From Anoxynatronum sibiricum (GTDB lineage: Bacteria; Bacillota; Clostridia; Peptostreptococcales; Tindalliaceae), in NCBI RefSeq assembly GCF_039414295.1, contig NZ_JBCITM010000010.1:66670-130669 (forward strand): a stretch of DNA of 64,000 nt, in the 5' to 3' direction. This document shows, piece by piece, positions 17,572 to 27,227 of the stretch (position 1 is its first letter; every line of letters starts with the position of its first letter). The notes under the pieces were generated by a model, which was given only the letters and a program-made list of their open reading frames with translations, was not told the DNA's origin and did not search any database. A program made the position numbers and the translations under genes.

Positions 17572-18810
17572 CTATAACACACTCACATGAGAAACTGCGT
17601 TGCCGCCTTTGCTCTTTGATTTATAAAGCCCTCTGTCTGCCTGTTCAATCAGAGACACCACCGTGGTACCATCCTGCGGATACACGGCGATCCCCATGGA
17701 TATGGTGAACGGAGGTTTGGAATTTTCTTTGACACGCTCCCGCATGCGTTCTGCCACCATCGTGGCTTCCGGCAGATTCAGAGACGGAAGCAGAATGATA
17801 AACTCATCGCCACCATAACGGCCCAGCCGGTCTTCTCCCCGAATCACATTGCCTGCGGTGTCTGCCAGATGCCTCAGTGCATTGTCACCTGTGACATGAC
17901 CATAGTTGTCGTTGATGGCTTTGAACTTGTCAATATCAAACATAAGAATCGCAAAGGGCTTCTGTTTATTGCTTCGTATACATTCATCAATGAAATCCAT
18001 AATGCTGATGCGATTAAAAGCTCCCGTTAATCCGTCTTTTTTGGCATTTTCCATAAGTGTCTGGTGCGTGCGATTCAGTTCATTCTCGCGTTTTTTCGCT
18101 GCGTAAAAAGCTGTTTTTTCCGAATGGCGTTTCAGCTGATCCAGTTCCTGGCGGCTAGAAAGCACTTCTTCCCGTGCCGTCAGGTAGAATGAGAGGGTCC
18201 ACAAACCGTAGGCAAACACTTTCAAACTCAGGGAGACTTCAGGCATGTACAGTGATCTGCCAAACAGCTGCACCCCATAGGCCGCAGTCAATAGGCAGCT
18301 CCCTGTGAAAAACAGCCTGATCCTTCTTCCTTCGGCGCGCCCCTGTCTGTAAAGAATGGCCAGCAGCAGTAACAGCGGCCACACCATGTGGTGATCAGGG
18401 ATGTTCTCCAGCAAATGAGCTGCTCTTTCATACAGCATTCGAGTCAGTAATACCATGGCAATGGGCATCCACACAAAGGGCACCCAGATGCCTTCCATCA
18501 CCTTTCCCCGCTCTTTTAGGGGGATGATCAGCACCACCAGTGTTAGAACCAACACATCTCCCAGCCAAAGCACCTGCTCAATGCGCAGACCAGGTGTAAA
18601 GTGAAGGGCATTCATTACAAACAACGTCAACGGTACCACAAAGACCCGGCTGCGACGTTGTATCACCTCATCGTTGAAAGGGTGAAAGGCAGCCAGAAGA
18701 ACAATGCTGCTGCTGGTAACCAGAGAAAGCAGCCATGTTAATCGATTAAGAAGATAAATGGTATCCAGCGACAGCACCCCTTTCTTTGCTTTGATCCATA
18801 GTACAATCAT
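17572..18810 (-). CDS. membrane diguanylate cyclase (GGDEF)
   Basis: 412 residues. About six membrane segments fill the first 200 residues, then a short coiled region (about 210-245) leads to a GGDEF domain. The active site is RYGGDEF, and the inhibitory site RGED lies exactly five residues before GGDEF, so both catalysis and product feedback look intact. It makes cyclic di-GMP. The ATG at 18810 has no strong ribosome site; a GTG 11 codons later is possible. The HD-GYP protein at 7887 could oppose it. Confidence 0.9.
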   Translation of the reverse strand: MIVLWIKAKKGVLSLDTIYLLNRLTWLLSLVTSSSIVLLAAFHPFNDEVIQRRSRVFVVPLTLFVMNALHFTPGLRIEQVLWLGDVLVLTLVVLIIPLKERGKVMEGIWVPFVWMPIAMVLLTRMLYERAAHLLENIPDHHMVWPLLLLLAILYRQGRAEGRRIRLFFTGSCLLTAAYGVQLFGRSLYMPEVSLSLKVFAYGLWTLSFYLTAREEVLSSRQELDQLKRHSEKTAFYAAKKRENELNRTHQTLMENAKKDGLTGAFNRISIMDFIDECIRSNKQKPFAILMFDIDKFKAINDNYGHVTGDNALRHLADTAGNVIRGEDRLGRYGGDEFIILLPSLNLPEATMVAERMRERVKENSKPPFTISMGIAVYPQDGTTVVSLIEQADRGLYKSKSKGGNAVSHVSVL

Positions 18811-18887
18811 ACCATTCTTTTGCCGGCTTATTCGTCAGAATGTGATTTTTTTCTCCAAGTCTTCTCAAAATACCATTGGATTCATGC

Positions 18888-18930
18888 CAAAAAACCCCCG
18901 GCGCTGTTCATGATCCAGTCAGGGGGTGTT
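18888..18930 (-). terminator. terminator of the phoH-like gene
   Basis: On the minus strand ACCCCCTG pairs loosely with CGCCGGGGGT and is followed by TTTTTT, 36 bases past the stop at 18966. Confidence 0.7.
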
Positions 18931-18965
18931 TTGAAAGCATTGTCATCCGGTATTGATTTTTACGA

Positions 18966-20336
18966 TTACATGTTTTTCTCTGCCAACTGAGCCAGCGGGC
19001 TCCGCTCTACCTGTCGCAGGGTGATGTGGCCGGTAATATCAAAGGCTTTCATGCGGTCAACGGTGTACACCAGTCCGTTGGACTTGGAATCCACCAGCAC
19101 ATTGTCAATCTGGTTGTCTGAAGGGTCTCCCAGAAAAAGGAATTTCGCCCCTTCTCCTGCCCGGGTAAGCATCAATTTTGCCAGGTGAGGTGTGGTTTCC
19201 TGGGCTTCATCAACAATGACCAGTGCATTGGCCAAAGTGCGTCCACGCATATAATTGAAAGTTTTCATCTCCAGAACGCCTGCATCCATATAGGTGCTGA
19301 TGAAATGTTCCACTGAGAAATCCGGCTTTTCACCTTTTCGATAGATCTGGCCGCCACTTTCCGGTTTCGCTTTCTGCTTCAAGTCAAAAAGGTTATCCAC
19401 TGCGTCATAGAACGCCTGCATCCAGGGCTTGAGCTTCTCACGTTCTTCTCCGGGCAAAAACCCAATGTCATTGCCGGCAGGTACCACCGGGCGCACAAAA
19501 ATAATTTTTCTGAAAAGACCTTTTTCCAGTACTGCCTGCAGCGCATAGGCAATGCTGAGAATACTCTTGCCGCTGCCGGCCCCGCCCATGATGCTGGCAA
19601 AGTGAATGTGCGGGTCGTGGAGGAGTTCCATGGCCATTTTTTGCTCCCGGTTAATGGGTTTAATTCCCCAGGTGTATTCGTTGGTGTACTCCAGGGGCAC
19701 TATCTTACCATTACGCAGCTTGGCCAGGATTTCATGCCCCGCCTGGTCCTGACTTTTCACATGAAAGAAATGGTTGGGATACACCGGTTCTTCAAATGCT
19801 GTAGGCACCAGAAGTCCGCCGGCATAAACCTGATTGATATCAGAAGAAGACATCATGACTTCGCTGAATCCCTGATACAGATCTTCTGTGCGCACCTTGT
19901 CGGTCTCATAGTCTTCCACCTTGAGTCCCAAGGCATCAGCTTTCACGGTCATGCACATGTCTTTGGTGACCAAAATGGTGGGGCGTTCCTGATCTTTATC
20001 TGCCAGATTTTTGGCGATGGCCAGAATTCGGTTGTCATTCTTCTTGGTATCAATACCTTCGGGTAAATTCAACACGTCAGTATGATTCATTTCAATGCGA
20101 ATTTTTCCCCCTCCCGGCAAGGGAATGCCATCCACAAAATTACCCCATTCCCTGGCACGGTTCAGTTCTTTCAGCACCTGCCGGGCATGATAACCCACCA
20201 TGCCATTGGCTTTTTTAAGGCCGTCCAGTTCTTCCACCGTCACCAGGGGAAGAATCAGGTGGTTATCCTGAAAATTATAGAGAAACAGTGGATCATGGAT
20301 CATCACATTGGTATCAATGACATAGTTTTTGATCAT
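18966..20336 (-). CDS. PIN domain-PhoH family ATPase
   Basis: 456 residues. The N-terminal PIN nuclease fold carries acidic residues (YVIDTNVMIHDP, TVEELDGLKK, and KKNDNRILAIA). A PhoH ATPase domain follows with Walker A MGGAGSGKSILS and Walker B LVIVDEAQET. This PIN-PhoH fusion corresponds to B. subtilis YlaK and is thought to act on RNA as a nuclease-helicase; the target is unknown. The ATG at 20336 is chosen because AAAGGAG lies eight bases upstream. The frame is open 27 codons further, without homology. Confidence 0.92.
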   Translation of the reverse strand: MIKNYVIDTNVMIHDPLFLYNFQDNHLILPLVTVEELDGLKKANGMVGYHARQVLKELNRAREWGNFVDGIPLPGGGKIRIEMNHTDVLNLPEGIDTKKNDNRILAIAKNLADKDQERPTILVTKDMCMTVKADALGLKVEDYETDKVRTEDLYQGFSEVMMSSSDINQVYAGGLLVPTAFEEPVYPNHFFHVKSQDQAGHEILAKLRNGKIVPLEYTNEYTWGIKPINREQKMAMELLHDPHIHFASIMGGAGSGKSILSIAYALQAVLEKGLFRKIIFVRPVVPAGNDIGFLPGEEREKLKPWMQAFYDAVDNLFDLKQKAKPESGGQIYRKGEKPDFSVEHFISTYMDAGVLEMKTFNYMRGRTLANALVIVDEAQETTPHLAKLMLTRAGEGAKFLFLGDPSDNQIDNVLVDSKSNGLVYTVDRMKAFDITGHITLRQVERSPLAQLAEKNM

Positions 20337-20458
20337 CGGTTCAGCTCCTTTATCCTGAAAGACTCTTTCCCGGCATGTCATCTGCCGATTCATTCGGTAC
20401 CCGCTTACTCTCATCATACCCCATTGACGTGTCGCCGAATGAAAAGATATGGTAAATT

Positions 20459-21868
20459 TTATGGATTTTCCGGCATGTCAAACCAGAAAGTGGTTCCCTC
20501 TCCCAGGCGGCTGGTGACGCCAAAACGGGCCTGGTGACCTTCCAGAATGTGCTTCACAATGGCCAGCCCCAGTCCTGAACCTGTATGAAAGCTTTGAGAC
20601 ATGTGATGTCGCGACCGGTGATAGCGTTCCCAGATGGCCTCCAGCTCTTCCTCCGGAATGCCGCTCCCAGTATCAGTAATGCTGATGCGCACCTGATCCT
20701 GTATAATTTTCCCCTCCATACGAACACTGCCGCCTTTCGGTGTGTGTTGAAAGGCATTGCTTAACAGGTTCACCAGCACCTGTTCCAGCCGCCGGGGGTC
20801 CCCCATCACCTGACAGGCATTTTCACAGACTGCTTCCAGTTGTATGTGGTGCTGATCAGCCAGCAGCTGGAAGGCTTCTGCCGTATGCATGATTGCCTGA
20901 CACAGGCTCACAGGCTGTTTTTCAAGCTTCAGTTCACCCGCCTGCAGCTGTGACAGGTGGAGAATGTCATCCACAATGCGACTGAGGCGCTGACTTTCGT
21001 CAATGATAATCCCGGCGTGTCGATTCCTCTTTTCTGGTTGTTCACCACTGAGGTCCCGAATGGTCTCCGCATATCCCTGAATCAAACTCAACGGCGTTCT
21101 CAACTCATGGGAAACGTTGGCGATGAGCTCCTGGCGCAAGGATTCCACCTGGTTGAGCTGCGCTGCCATTTCATTGAAGTTTTCTGTTAACCGGCCTATT
21201 TCATCTTGACTCTGGATGGGCACCCTTATATCAAGCTTACCGGCAGTAATTTGCTGAGCGGCTTCCGTTAACTGGTGAATGGGGTTCACCACCATGCGGG
21301 CCAGCAGCCAACCGATGATGATGGTGAAAACTGTCAGCAGCAGACTTACCTGCACCAACTGTGTTTTCAGTACGTCCACTGTTTCTGACACCGATTCCAT
21401 GGGAATGATCACCTGCAGGGTTTCCACCAGTTGATCGTTTTGCAGCTGGGGCAGGCTTACCAGCAGCAATTCTGTCTGAAAGCGGGTGCTCCCCATACCC
21501 ATGGAAACCGTCCGCCGCTGAACACCGGATTCTGATCCATGGACACTGGAAGTCATGCGCCCCATGGATCGCATCATTCCAGGCCCCATTGATGTGTAAC
21601 TGCTGGCGATCAACTCTCCTGAAGGACTGATCCTTTCAAGGCTTAGTCGATGGCGATATGCAAAGGCTTCCAGGGCTTCTTCCAGCTCATTCTCATCTGT
21701 TGGCCCGGTCACTTCATAGATCTGGGCTGCTTCCCGTTGAATGCCGCTGATTTTGCGATTAATGTACTGCTCCTCCAAAAACACCACCTGATAGAACCAA
21801 AGAATACCAATGGTAGTGGCTGTGAGCAGGAAAAGAATGGCAATGATCCTGGTTGAAAGATGTTTCAT
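20459..21868 (-). CDS. membrane sensor histidine kinase (HAMP-HisKA-HATPase)
   Basis: 469 residues: membrane segment (about 8-30), outer sensor region (about 31-170), second segment (about 172-192), HAMP linker (VVNPIHQLTEAAQQI), dimerisation domain with NVSHELRTPLSLIQG, and ATPase domain with NLLSNAFQHTP, DTGSGI and GSGLGLAIVKHIL. It is the classic OmpR-linked kinase layout. The outer region is rich in Met and Ser (GPGMMRSMGRM, then SMGMGS), which could suggest a metal such as copper as signal, but that is a guess. The ATG overlaps the stop of the response regulator upstream (ATGA). Confidence 0.93.
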   Translation of the reverse strand: MKHLSTRIIAILFLLTATTIGILWFYQVVFLEEQYINRKISGIQREAAQIYEVTGPTDENELEEALEAFAYRHRLSLERISPSGELIASSYTSMGPGMMRSMGRMTSSVHGSESGVQRRTVSMGMGSTRFQTELLLVSLPQLQNDQLVETLQVIIPMESVSETVDVLKTQLVQVSLLLTVFTIIIGWLLARMVVNPIHQLTEAAQQITAGKLDIRVPIQSQDEIGRLTENFNEMAAQLNQVESLRQELIANVSHELRTPLSLIQGYAETIRDLSGEQPEKRNRHAGIIIDESQRLSRIVDDILHLSQLQAGELKLEKQPVSLCQAIMHTAEAFQLLADQHHIQLEAVCENACQVMGDPRRLEQVLVNLLSNAFQHTPKGGSVRMEGKIIQDQVRISITDTGSGIPEEELEAIWERYHRSRHHMSQSFHTGSGLGLAIVKHILEGHQARFGVTSRLGEGTTFWFDMPENP

Positions 21869-22563
21869 GGCCCTTCCTCCGGTTCAAATTTGTAGCCGTG
21901 CCCCCATACGGTGACAATAAAGTGTTTATAGGGTCTCAGGTTTTCACGGAGCATTTTGATGTGGGTATCCACCGTTCGGTCCTCCCCTTCAAAATCATAG
22001 CCCCAGACCTGATTCAGCAACTGTTCCCTGCTGAACGCCTGCCCTGGATGCTGTGCCAGGAATACCAGCAGTTCATATTCCCGGGGGGTCATTTTCAACG
22101 GGGCGTCATTAACCGTCACCCGCCTGGCTGCCAAATCAATTGCCAATCTCTGAAACTCCAGGAGATCTTTCGTGGTTCCGGGCGTGGCTCCGGCGGCTTC
22201 ACTTCGCCGCAGCACCGCCTTCAGACGCGCCATCAGCTCTTTGGGACTAAATGGCTTCACAAGATAGTCATCCACTCCCAGCTCAAACCCGAATAGCTTG
22301 TCATACTCTTCTCCCCTGGCTGTGAGCATAATCACCGGCACTTCTGAATGCCGTCTTATTTCACGGCACAGCGACCACCCATCCAGCTCAGGCATCATCA
22401 CATCCAGAATCATGGCCTCATATTCTTTGGGTTTTTCCCGAAACAACGCCAGGGCTGCCATGCCGTCAGCTGCTTCTGTCACCTGGTATCCATGGGCTTC
22501 CAAATGCTCTCTTATCAGTTCGCGCATACGGCTTTCATCATCAACAATCAAAACATGCTTCAT
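21865..22563 (-). CDS. OmpR/PhoB-family response regulator
   Basis: 232 residues. The receiver domain has DDE, the phospho-accepting Asp in MILDVMMPELDGW, Thr in MLTARG and Lys in LVKPFSPKEL. A winged-helix DNA-binding domain follows, with MTPREYELLVFLAQHPGQ and VDTHIKMLRENL. It is co-transcribed with, and overlaps, the kinase gene. GAGGAGATGAGGC precedes the ATG. Confidence 0.95.
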   Translation of the reverse strand: MKHVLIVDDESRMRELIREHLEAHGYQVTEAADGMAALALFREKPKEYEAMILDVMMPELDGWSLCREIRRHSEVPVIMLTARGEEYDKLFGFELGVDDYLVKPFSPKELMARLKAVLRRSEAAGATPGTTKDLLEFQRLAIDLAARRVTVNDAPLKMTPREYELLVFLAQHPGQAFSREQLLNQVWGYDFEGEDRTVDTHIKMLRENLRPYKHFIVTVWGHGYKFEPEEGP

Positions 22564-22610
22564 GCCTCATCTCCTCTCCCCCAAAGGCATTGGTATTCCC
22601 GAAAGTACTG

Positions 22611-23522
22611 TCAATTCTTTGAGAATGCTGCCTCCCAAAACAGCTTGCCGCCCTGCACACGATGACACAATTTCCCCATTTCTGTCAATCCACTGGCATG
22701 AGCTGCAAAAGCAGTGCGGTACAAATGGTACTGAGAGATGGTTTCCATCCCCACTCCATGATGACTGCAAAAATGACAGAGCAGTTCATCCAGCGTTGCC
22801 TGTGTCTGTGTGTTCGTCAGGATCCAGTCATCAATGAGATCAAGAGCAGCCAGATTGCGTTCAACAGCGGGGCGATGATCCTCCATGGGGATTCCATGGC
22901 CTGGCACACACCAATCCACCACCAGATCTCTTAAACGTAAAAGCGACTCCCTATGGCGTACCACGTCAGAGTTGAAGGGGATCAGGTGCTTATCCAGGTA
23001 TTCGGCCCCCAGCAGCACATCGGCGGCAAACAGAACACCCTCACAGAGAATTCCCGTTTGCTGGGGCGAATGGCCTGGCAACGGGACCAATGTAATCTGA
23101 AAGTCCTGCCAATGCCAGATGCTGTCATCGGGCTCAAAGACACCGGTAACCCGGGAAGGTGTTGCCTTGAGAAATTTATTTTGCAGGGCTGCCGGCGGGT
23201 GGGCTGCGCCAAAAAGTCCAAAAGCCTCCAGATAAGGATCTTCAATAAAGGGTTTTTCCAGCCGTGGAGCAAATACCGGCAAATCCCGCTTTTGCTGCAG
23301 TTGAGCATTCCCGCCACAGTGATCGGCATGGGAATGGGTGTTGATAATGGCAACGGGTGTAATGTTTTCAGCTTCCAGTGCTCTGATCATTTTGTTGGCA
23401 TGATCTTTGTCAAGACCCGTATCCACCAAAATCCCCTTTGCTTCATGAACCAACACCCCTGTATTCACCGGCGCCGGTATATAGGCCACTGATTCTGTCA
23501 GCCATTTGAGTCTGGGTTGCAT
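22611..23522 (-). CDS. metallo-beta-lactamase fold hydrolase
   Basis: 303 residues. The metal motif THSHADHCGG (about 73-82) and a later histidine in PLPGHSPQQTG show the di-metal fold, and the Asp/His ligands of motifs 4-5 are present (LFAADVLLG, VPGHGIPM). The C-terminal 70 residues form a helical cap. It may be a glyoxalase II or thioesterase-type enzyme; the substrate cannot be read. The ATG at 23522 has AGGAGGCG upstream. It is divergent from the nitroreductase gene at 23632. Confidence 0.88.
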   Translation of the reverse strand: MQPRLKWLTESVAYIPAPVNTGVLVHEAKGILVDTGLDKDHANKMIRALEAENITPVAIINTHSHADHCGGNAQLQQKRDLPVFAPRLEKPFIEDPYLEAFGLFGAAHPPAALQNKFLKATPSRVTGVFEPDDSIWHWQDFQITLVPLPGHSPQQTGILCEGVLFAADVLLGAEYLDKHLIPFNSDVVRHRESLLRLRDLVVDWCVPGHGIPMEDHRPAVERNLAALDLIDDWILTNTQTQATLDELLCHFCSHHGVGMETISQYHLYRTAFAAHASGLTEMGKLCHRVQGGKLFWEAAFSKN

Positions 23523-23580
23523 TGATGTTTCGCCTCCTGTTTCACTTTGATCCAAGTGTTTTATTTCAGCTTCTACGGGT

Positions 23581-23609
23581 ATTGTATCAGTAAAATCGTC
23601 ATCGGCAAA
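23581..23609 (-). promoter_or_regulatory. promoter of the metallo-hydrolase gene
   Basis: -35 TTTGCC (23604-23609), 17-base spacer, -10 TACAAT (23581-23586) on the minus strand, 58 bases before the start. Confidence 0.4.
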
Positions 23610-23631
23610 GCCGCCTGAAGGAGGGGACACC

Positions 23632-24453
23632 ATGAACTTTATTCATACCATTGAAACCATTAAAACCGTTCGTGATTTCAAAAGCAAACCAGTGCCGACA
23701 GATATGCTTCGGGAACTTATTGCCAGAACGCAGGCAACAACTGGACTGCTCTCTGACAAAACATTTTCCATCAGGGTGATTGAGGATGGCCCTGGTTTTT
23801 TTGAGATGATGAACGGAAAAGCCGGCTATTTTGGCAAAATGATTGAAGCACCTCAGTATGTGGCACTTTTTGACAATATTCGTGGCGGCGTTTATGAAAA
23901 CAGCGGCTATTTAATGGAGTTTCTCCGGCTAAACGCCTGGCATCTGGAGTTGGGAACCTGCTGGCTGAGCATGGAAACCCCTCTAGACCTGACTCCCTGG
24001 GTGAGTGAACCGGTGACAGGAACAGCCGTGGCATTGGTGGCCATCGGTTATACCGACAGCGGCCTGTTTCGTCAGGATATCCTGAAAACCAGCAGCCGCA
24101 TGTCCTTAAGTGATCTGGTCTATCTGGAAAAATGGAACCATCGATGTCCACTGGAAGAGCTGGAAACCAGGGGTCTTTCAGAAGTTCTCTTTTATGGTAA
24201 ACTGGCGCCATCCTGGGGTAATCGGCAGCCGTGGCGCTTCATTCTCCACCACGAAAAAGTGTATCTCACCATTCAACTGGATCCCCATGAAAAACGGGCG
24301 CGTACCGACGCCGGCATCGTGATGCTTTATGTGCAGCAGGCCGCTCATGACAGGGGCATGCCCATGAACTGGGCGCTCCTTGAACCGGATGAATCAATGC
24401 GACAGGCGCTTTCCCTGCCAGATTCCGAGTCTGTAATTGCCTGCCTGTCCTGA
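23632..24453 (+). CDS. nitroreductase-like flavoprotein (TM1586 type)
   Basis: 273 residues. The opening IHTIETIKTVRDFKSKPVP resembles nitroreductases (R-x-F near the start), and the second half GKLAPSWGNRQPWRFIL carries the 'APS..N.QPW.F' FMN-binding motif. The protein folds as two half-domains in one chain, as in the putative nitroreductases typified by Thermotoga TM1586. It probably binds FMN; the substrate is unknown. GGAGGGG lies before the ATG. A response regulator gene follows 53 bases later. Confidence 0.85.
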   Translation: MNFIHTIETIKTVRDFKSKPVPTDMLRELIARTQATTGLLSDKTFSIRVIEDGPGFFEMMNGKAGYFGKMIEAPQYVALFDNIRGGVYENSGYLMEFLRLNAWHLELGTCWLSMETPLDLTPWVSEPVTGTAVALVAIGYTDSGLFRQDILKTSSRMSLSDLVYLEKWNHRCPLEELETRGLSEVLFYGKLAPSWGNRQPWRFILHHEKVYLTIQLDPHEKRARTDAGIVMLYVQQAAHDRGMPMNWALLEPDESMRQALSLPDSESVIACLS

Positions 24454-24506
24454 CAAAAGGCTGTTCATGACGCATGACAACCGCTGCCGACAAAGGAGGA
24501 CGTACC

Positions 24507-24968
24507 ATGGATGAAGACTTGATTATCCTCATTGCAGAGGACGATGAGGGACACGCCCGGCTGATTCAAAAAAACCTGAAACGCGCAGGTATCATCAACC
24601 GCATCATCCGTTTCAGGGATGGGGAAGAAACCTTGGATTTTTTATTGCAGCAACCCAAACCCAAAGAACTGGAAAAAGGTCACTACCTGCTGTTGCTGGA
24701 TATCAGAATGCCAAAAGTAAGCGGTGTGGAAGTGTTGGAGCAGGTGAAAGCACATCCCTGCCTGCGGAAAATTCCCGTCATTATGCTGACCACCACTGAT
24801 GATCCCCGGGAAATTGAAAAATGCCATCTCCTCGGTTGCAATAATTATATTGTAAAGCCTGTAGAGTATGAAAAATTTGTGGCTACCATTCAACAACTGG
24901 GAATTTTCATGCGTATGGTACGCATTCCTGAAACCACTTTCAACAAAGATTTCCATTCCCCAGAATGA
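24507..24968 (+). CDS. single-domain response regulator (Rcp1-like)
   Basis: 153 residues, receiver only: acidic pair in IAEDDEGHARL, phospho-accepting Asp in LLLLDIRMPKVSG, Thr in MLTTTDDPREIEKC and Lys in YIVKPVEYEKF. The spacing and the long loop after helix 1 match the Rcp1/phytochrome-partner class rather than CheY. It has no output domain, so it would act by protein contact. The ATG at 24507 has AAAGGAGG eight bases upstream. The cytosolic PAS kinase at 14135 is a possible partner. Confidence 0.92.
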   Translation: MDEDLIILIAEDDEGHARLIQKNLKRAGIINRIIRFRDGEETLDFLLQQPKPKELEKGHYLLLLDIRMPKVSGVEVLEQVKAHPCLRKIPVIMLTTTDDPREIEKCHLLGCNNYIVKPVEYEKFVATIQQLGIFMRMVRIPETTFNKDFHSPE

Positions 24969-24971
24969 CCG

Positions 24972-25010
24972 AAGCCTTCCGGCATATGATCGCCGGAAGG
25001 CTTTATTTTT
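24972..25010 (+). terminator. terminator shared by convergent genes
   Basis: A perfect 12-bp stem AAGCCTTCCGGC/GCCGGAAGGCTT followed by TATTTTT, four bases after the response regulator stop. The right arm reaches the stop codon of the convergent VanW gene (25003). Confidence 0.88.
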
Positions 25011-26370
25011 GATCATTCAGTTCTTCTCCGGTTCCCCGTCTGATAATACGGGCCACTGGTCGGTAATAGTCGTTGGAAATCAGTTCTTCCCGAAAATCAC
25101 TTTCGTTCCGGCCGATTAATCGAAAAACCGACAATCTATACCCATTTTTACCTGTCTGTTGAACCACTTCTACTCCTTTTGCCAGTACAGGATCTTCAAT
25201 CACTCTCACTGGCGGCGATATGGCCTGCCGATTCCTCACTTCAATCTCAATCTCAGGGAGCCGGGCGCTTTCAGGCCCGAGAATCACCGTGTGATAATGC
25301 TGTTCATCCAGCCATGTACCAATCATCACGGGAAACTCATAGGGATTGGCAAAACGGAAGTCAATGGAGCCATAAGCAATGGTGGCATCCAACCCCAGTG
25401 GCAGGTAGCCAACAGGCAGACTGTGATTGGATCTTTCAACAATCTGAAGCCCACTGCGCAGTGCCGCCTGATAGAGGGTACTGCTGGTCTGGCAGATACC
25501 ACCGCCAATTCCCTGCACCAAGCGCCCCCCTTGAATCACAGGGGCACGCTGATACCCGTCTTCTGCCGTCACTCTGCCCACAGTTTCATTAAAGGAAAAA
25601 ACAGCTCCCGGCAACAGTCGCACACTATTCATGCGTTCTCCCGCCAACCGAATGTTCTCCCGACGATTCGCATTTTCTCCCAGTACCGTGCTGTATTCAA
25701 CCAGTCTCTGGTTGAAGTCACCCAGATCCGCCAGGGTAACCGCCGGTGCTGTTACCGCCACCGCAATATCAATCGGTTCAAATTCAAGGGAGTCCAATGC
25801 CGCTCTCACCGGTTCCGTCACATCAGCAGGCTTCAGTAACCGCCCATACTGCTCCGATGTTTCATGCAACTCACCCCGTTCCACCCAAACCTTGGCATCA
25901 CGAGGCTGCAACGTAATTGCAGACGCCAGTTCATCCGCCCATTGATTCAAGGAAGATTCATCGTAGTGAAGGGATGTCTCAAAATAATACCCCGGAGATG
26001 TTATGCGGATCTGACTGATCCACAGCTCCTGCCACTCGGGCTCCATCACCGGGTCCAACCAGTTTCGAATTTGTTGTTCATCAAAACGGGCCTTCACCAG
26101 TGACAATGGCAATGCCATTTCATCCAATATATTGTTTGATTCATCCATCAGCCTGATTTCCAGCACCTCCGGCAGTGTCTCCTGAAGCGCATTCAGGGCT
26201 TCTTCAGATGTCAGGCCCGCCACCGACATGCCATTGATCCATGTGTCGACGGGCAGCCGTTCACTGGTTCCCGGGAATGTCAGGAGGGCCGCGATGCCCA
26301 CGTGGGTTGTCATGAGAAGTGCCATCAGAATGGCTGATTTGATGCGGAAGGCTGTCGATATATGTGTCAT
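25003..26370 (-). CDS. VanW family exported protein
   Basis: 455 residues. A N-terminal membrane segment (about 10-32) is followed by a long outer region of two repeats (putative peptidoglycan-binding type, about 35-220) and then the VanW domain with GIGGGICQTSSTLYQAALRSG, RSNHSLPVGYLPLG and the DFRFANPYEFPVMIG run. VanW proteins lie in vancomycin-resistance clusters and many sporulating Firmicutes; their role is unproven, probably in the cell wall. GAAGGAGG lies 12 bases before the ATG, a long spacing. The stop codon is inside the terminator hairpin of the convergent gene. Confidence 0.88.
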   Translation of the reverse strand: MTHISTAFRIKSAILMALLMTTHVGIAALLTFPGTSERLPVDTWINGMSVAGLTSEEALNALQETLPEVLEIRLMDESNNILDEMALPLSLVKARFDEQQIRNWLDPVMEPEWQELWISQIRITSPGYYFETSLHYDESSLNQWADELASAITLQPRDAKVWVERGELHETSEQYGRLLKPADVTEPVRAALDSLEFEPIDIAVAVTAPAVTLADLGDFNQRLVEYSTVLGENANRRENIRLAGERMNSVRLLPGAVFSFNETVGRVTAEDGYQRAPVIQGGRLVQGIGGGICQTSSTLYQAALRSGLQIVERSNHSLPVGYLPLGLDATIAYGSIDFRFANPYEFPVMIGTWLDEQHYHTVILGPESARLPEIEIEVRNRQAISPPVRVIEDPVLAKGVEVVQQTGKNGYRLSVFRLIGRNESDFREELISNDYYRPVARIIRRGTGEELNDQK

Positions 26371-26408
26371 CCGTCAGACCGGCCTCCTTCTGTTATCATG
26401 CCGACAGC

Positions 26409-27227
26409 TTACTCTGTCAGCATTGTCAGTTCAATTACCTTTTGTCTTCCCATTCCCTGCACCTGGTCAAAAATATCAGGCGTAATGGGCGTACCAGCAA
26501 CAGCAATCACATTGCCCTCCATATCTTTCAGATCCTGCTTCAGTTCTTTCCCCAAGAGAAAGCTCTTTTGACGGGCAATGAACATCTCCACAGAACTGCC
26601 GCTTTCCTGCTCAACCATTTCTTCAACCGGTGCTGCAACCGAGCTTTCCTCAGAATAGCTGAAAGAATCCACCACTTCTGTGTTGACCGGTGTTTCTGGA
26701 ACTGCTTCAGTTGCTGGTTCATCAGTTTTTTGGGAATCTGTCAGCAAATCAGCCGCTTCTTCAGAAACAATCACCACCTGGCGCCCAATGCTCACCAGGG
26801 TTTCCAGCGGCAGTATCCCCTCTTGACCTGATTCTTCCACCAACAGCAGAATTTGAGGAATGCTTCCCGTTTCTGTATCTACCATGTAATCAGTGATGCT
26901 TCCCAATAATTTTCCTTTGCGGGTCACCACTTTTTCGTCAATAATGTTCACCCGGTTTTCCAGCAAACTGCCGGCAATATTCATTTTGTTCAGGTCCAGC
27001 AATACGCGCTGGTGTTCAATGGTCACGGCATAATTGCCCACACCCACTGCTTCCCGAAAGGGAATGGCCAGGATTTCATTTTCATCTGACCCCTCATTTT
27101 TATCCACCAACAAAAACTCCACACTCTTTTTATCCGGATTGACAACCAGCTCCCGAACCGTCCCCAACTCCAGTCCTTCCTGTATGCTAATCACCGGAGA
27201 GTTGACGATCTGTCCGCTTTTTTTCAT
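26409..27227 (-). CDS. PRC-barrel domain protein
   Basis: 272 residues. Two PRC-barrel-like domains (about 1-80 with IVNSPVISIQEGLELGTV, and about 85-165 with KVVTRKGKLLGSITDYMVD) are followed by an acidic, low-complexity linker (about 170-215) and a short folded tail. PRC barrels act in ribosome maturation, photosynthetic centres and membrane adaptors. Here the joint transcription with a membrane protein (start overlaps its stop, TAATG) suggests a membrane-associated pair. AGGAGTG precedes the ATG. Confidence 0.8.
   Translation of the reverse strand: MKKSGQIVNSPVISIQEGLELGTVRELVVNPDKKSVEFLLVDKNEGSDENEILAIPFREAVGVGNYAVTIEHQRVLLDLNKMNIAGSLLENRVNIIDEKVVTRKGKLLGSITDYMVDTETGSIPQILLLVEESGQEGILPLETLVSIGRQVVIVSEEAADLLTDSQKTDEPATEAVPETPVNTEVVDSFSYSEESSVAAPVEEMVEQESGSSVEMFIARQKSFLLGKELKQDLKDMEGNVIAVAGTPITPDIFDQVQGMGRQKVIELTMLTE

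Noticed and set aside
25003..26370. VanW as sign of a vancomycin-resistance cluster
   Set aside because: No vanA/H/X or VanS/R-type genes are next to it; VanW-domain proteins are common housekeeping genes in Clostridia.
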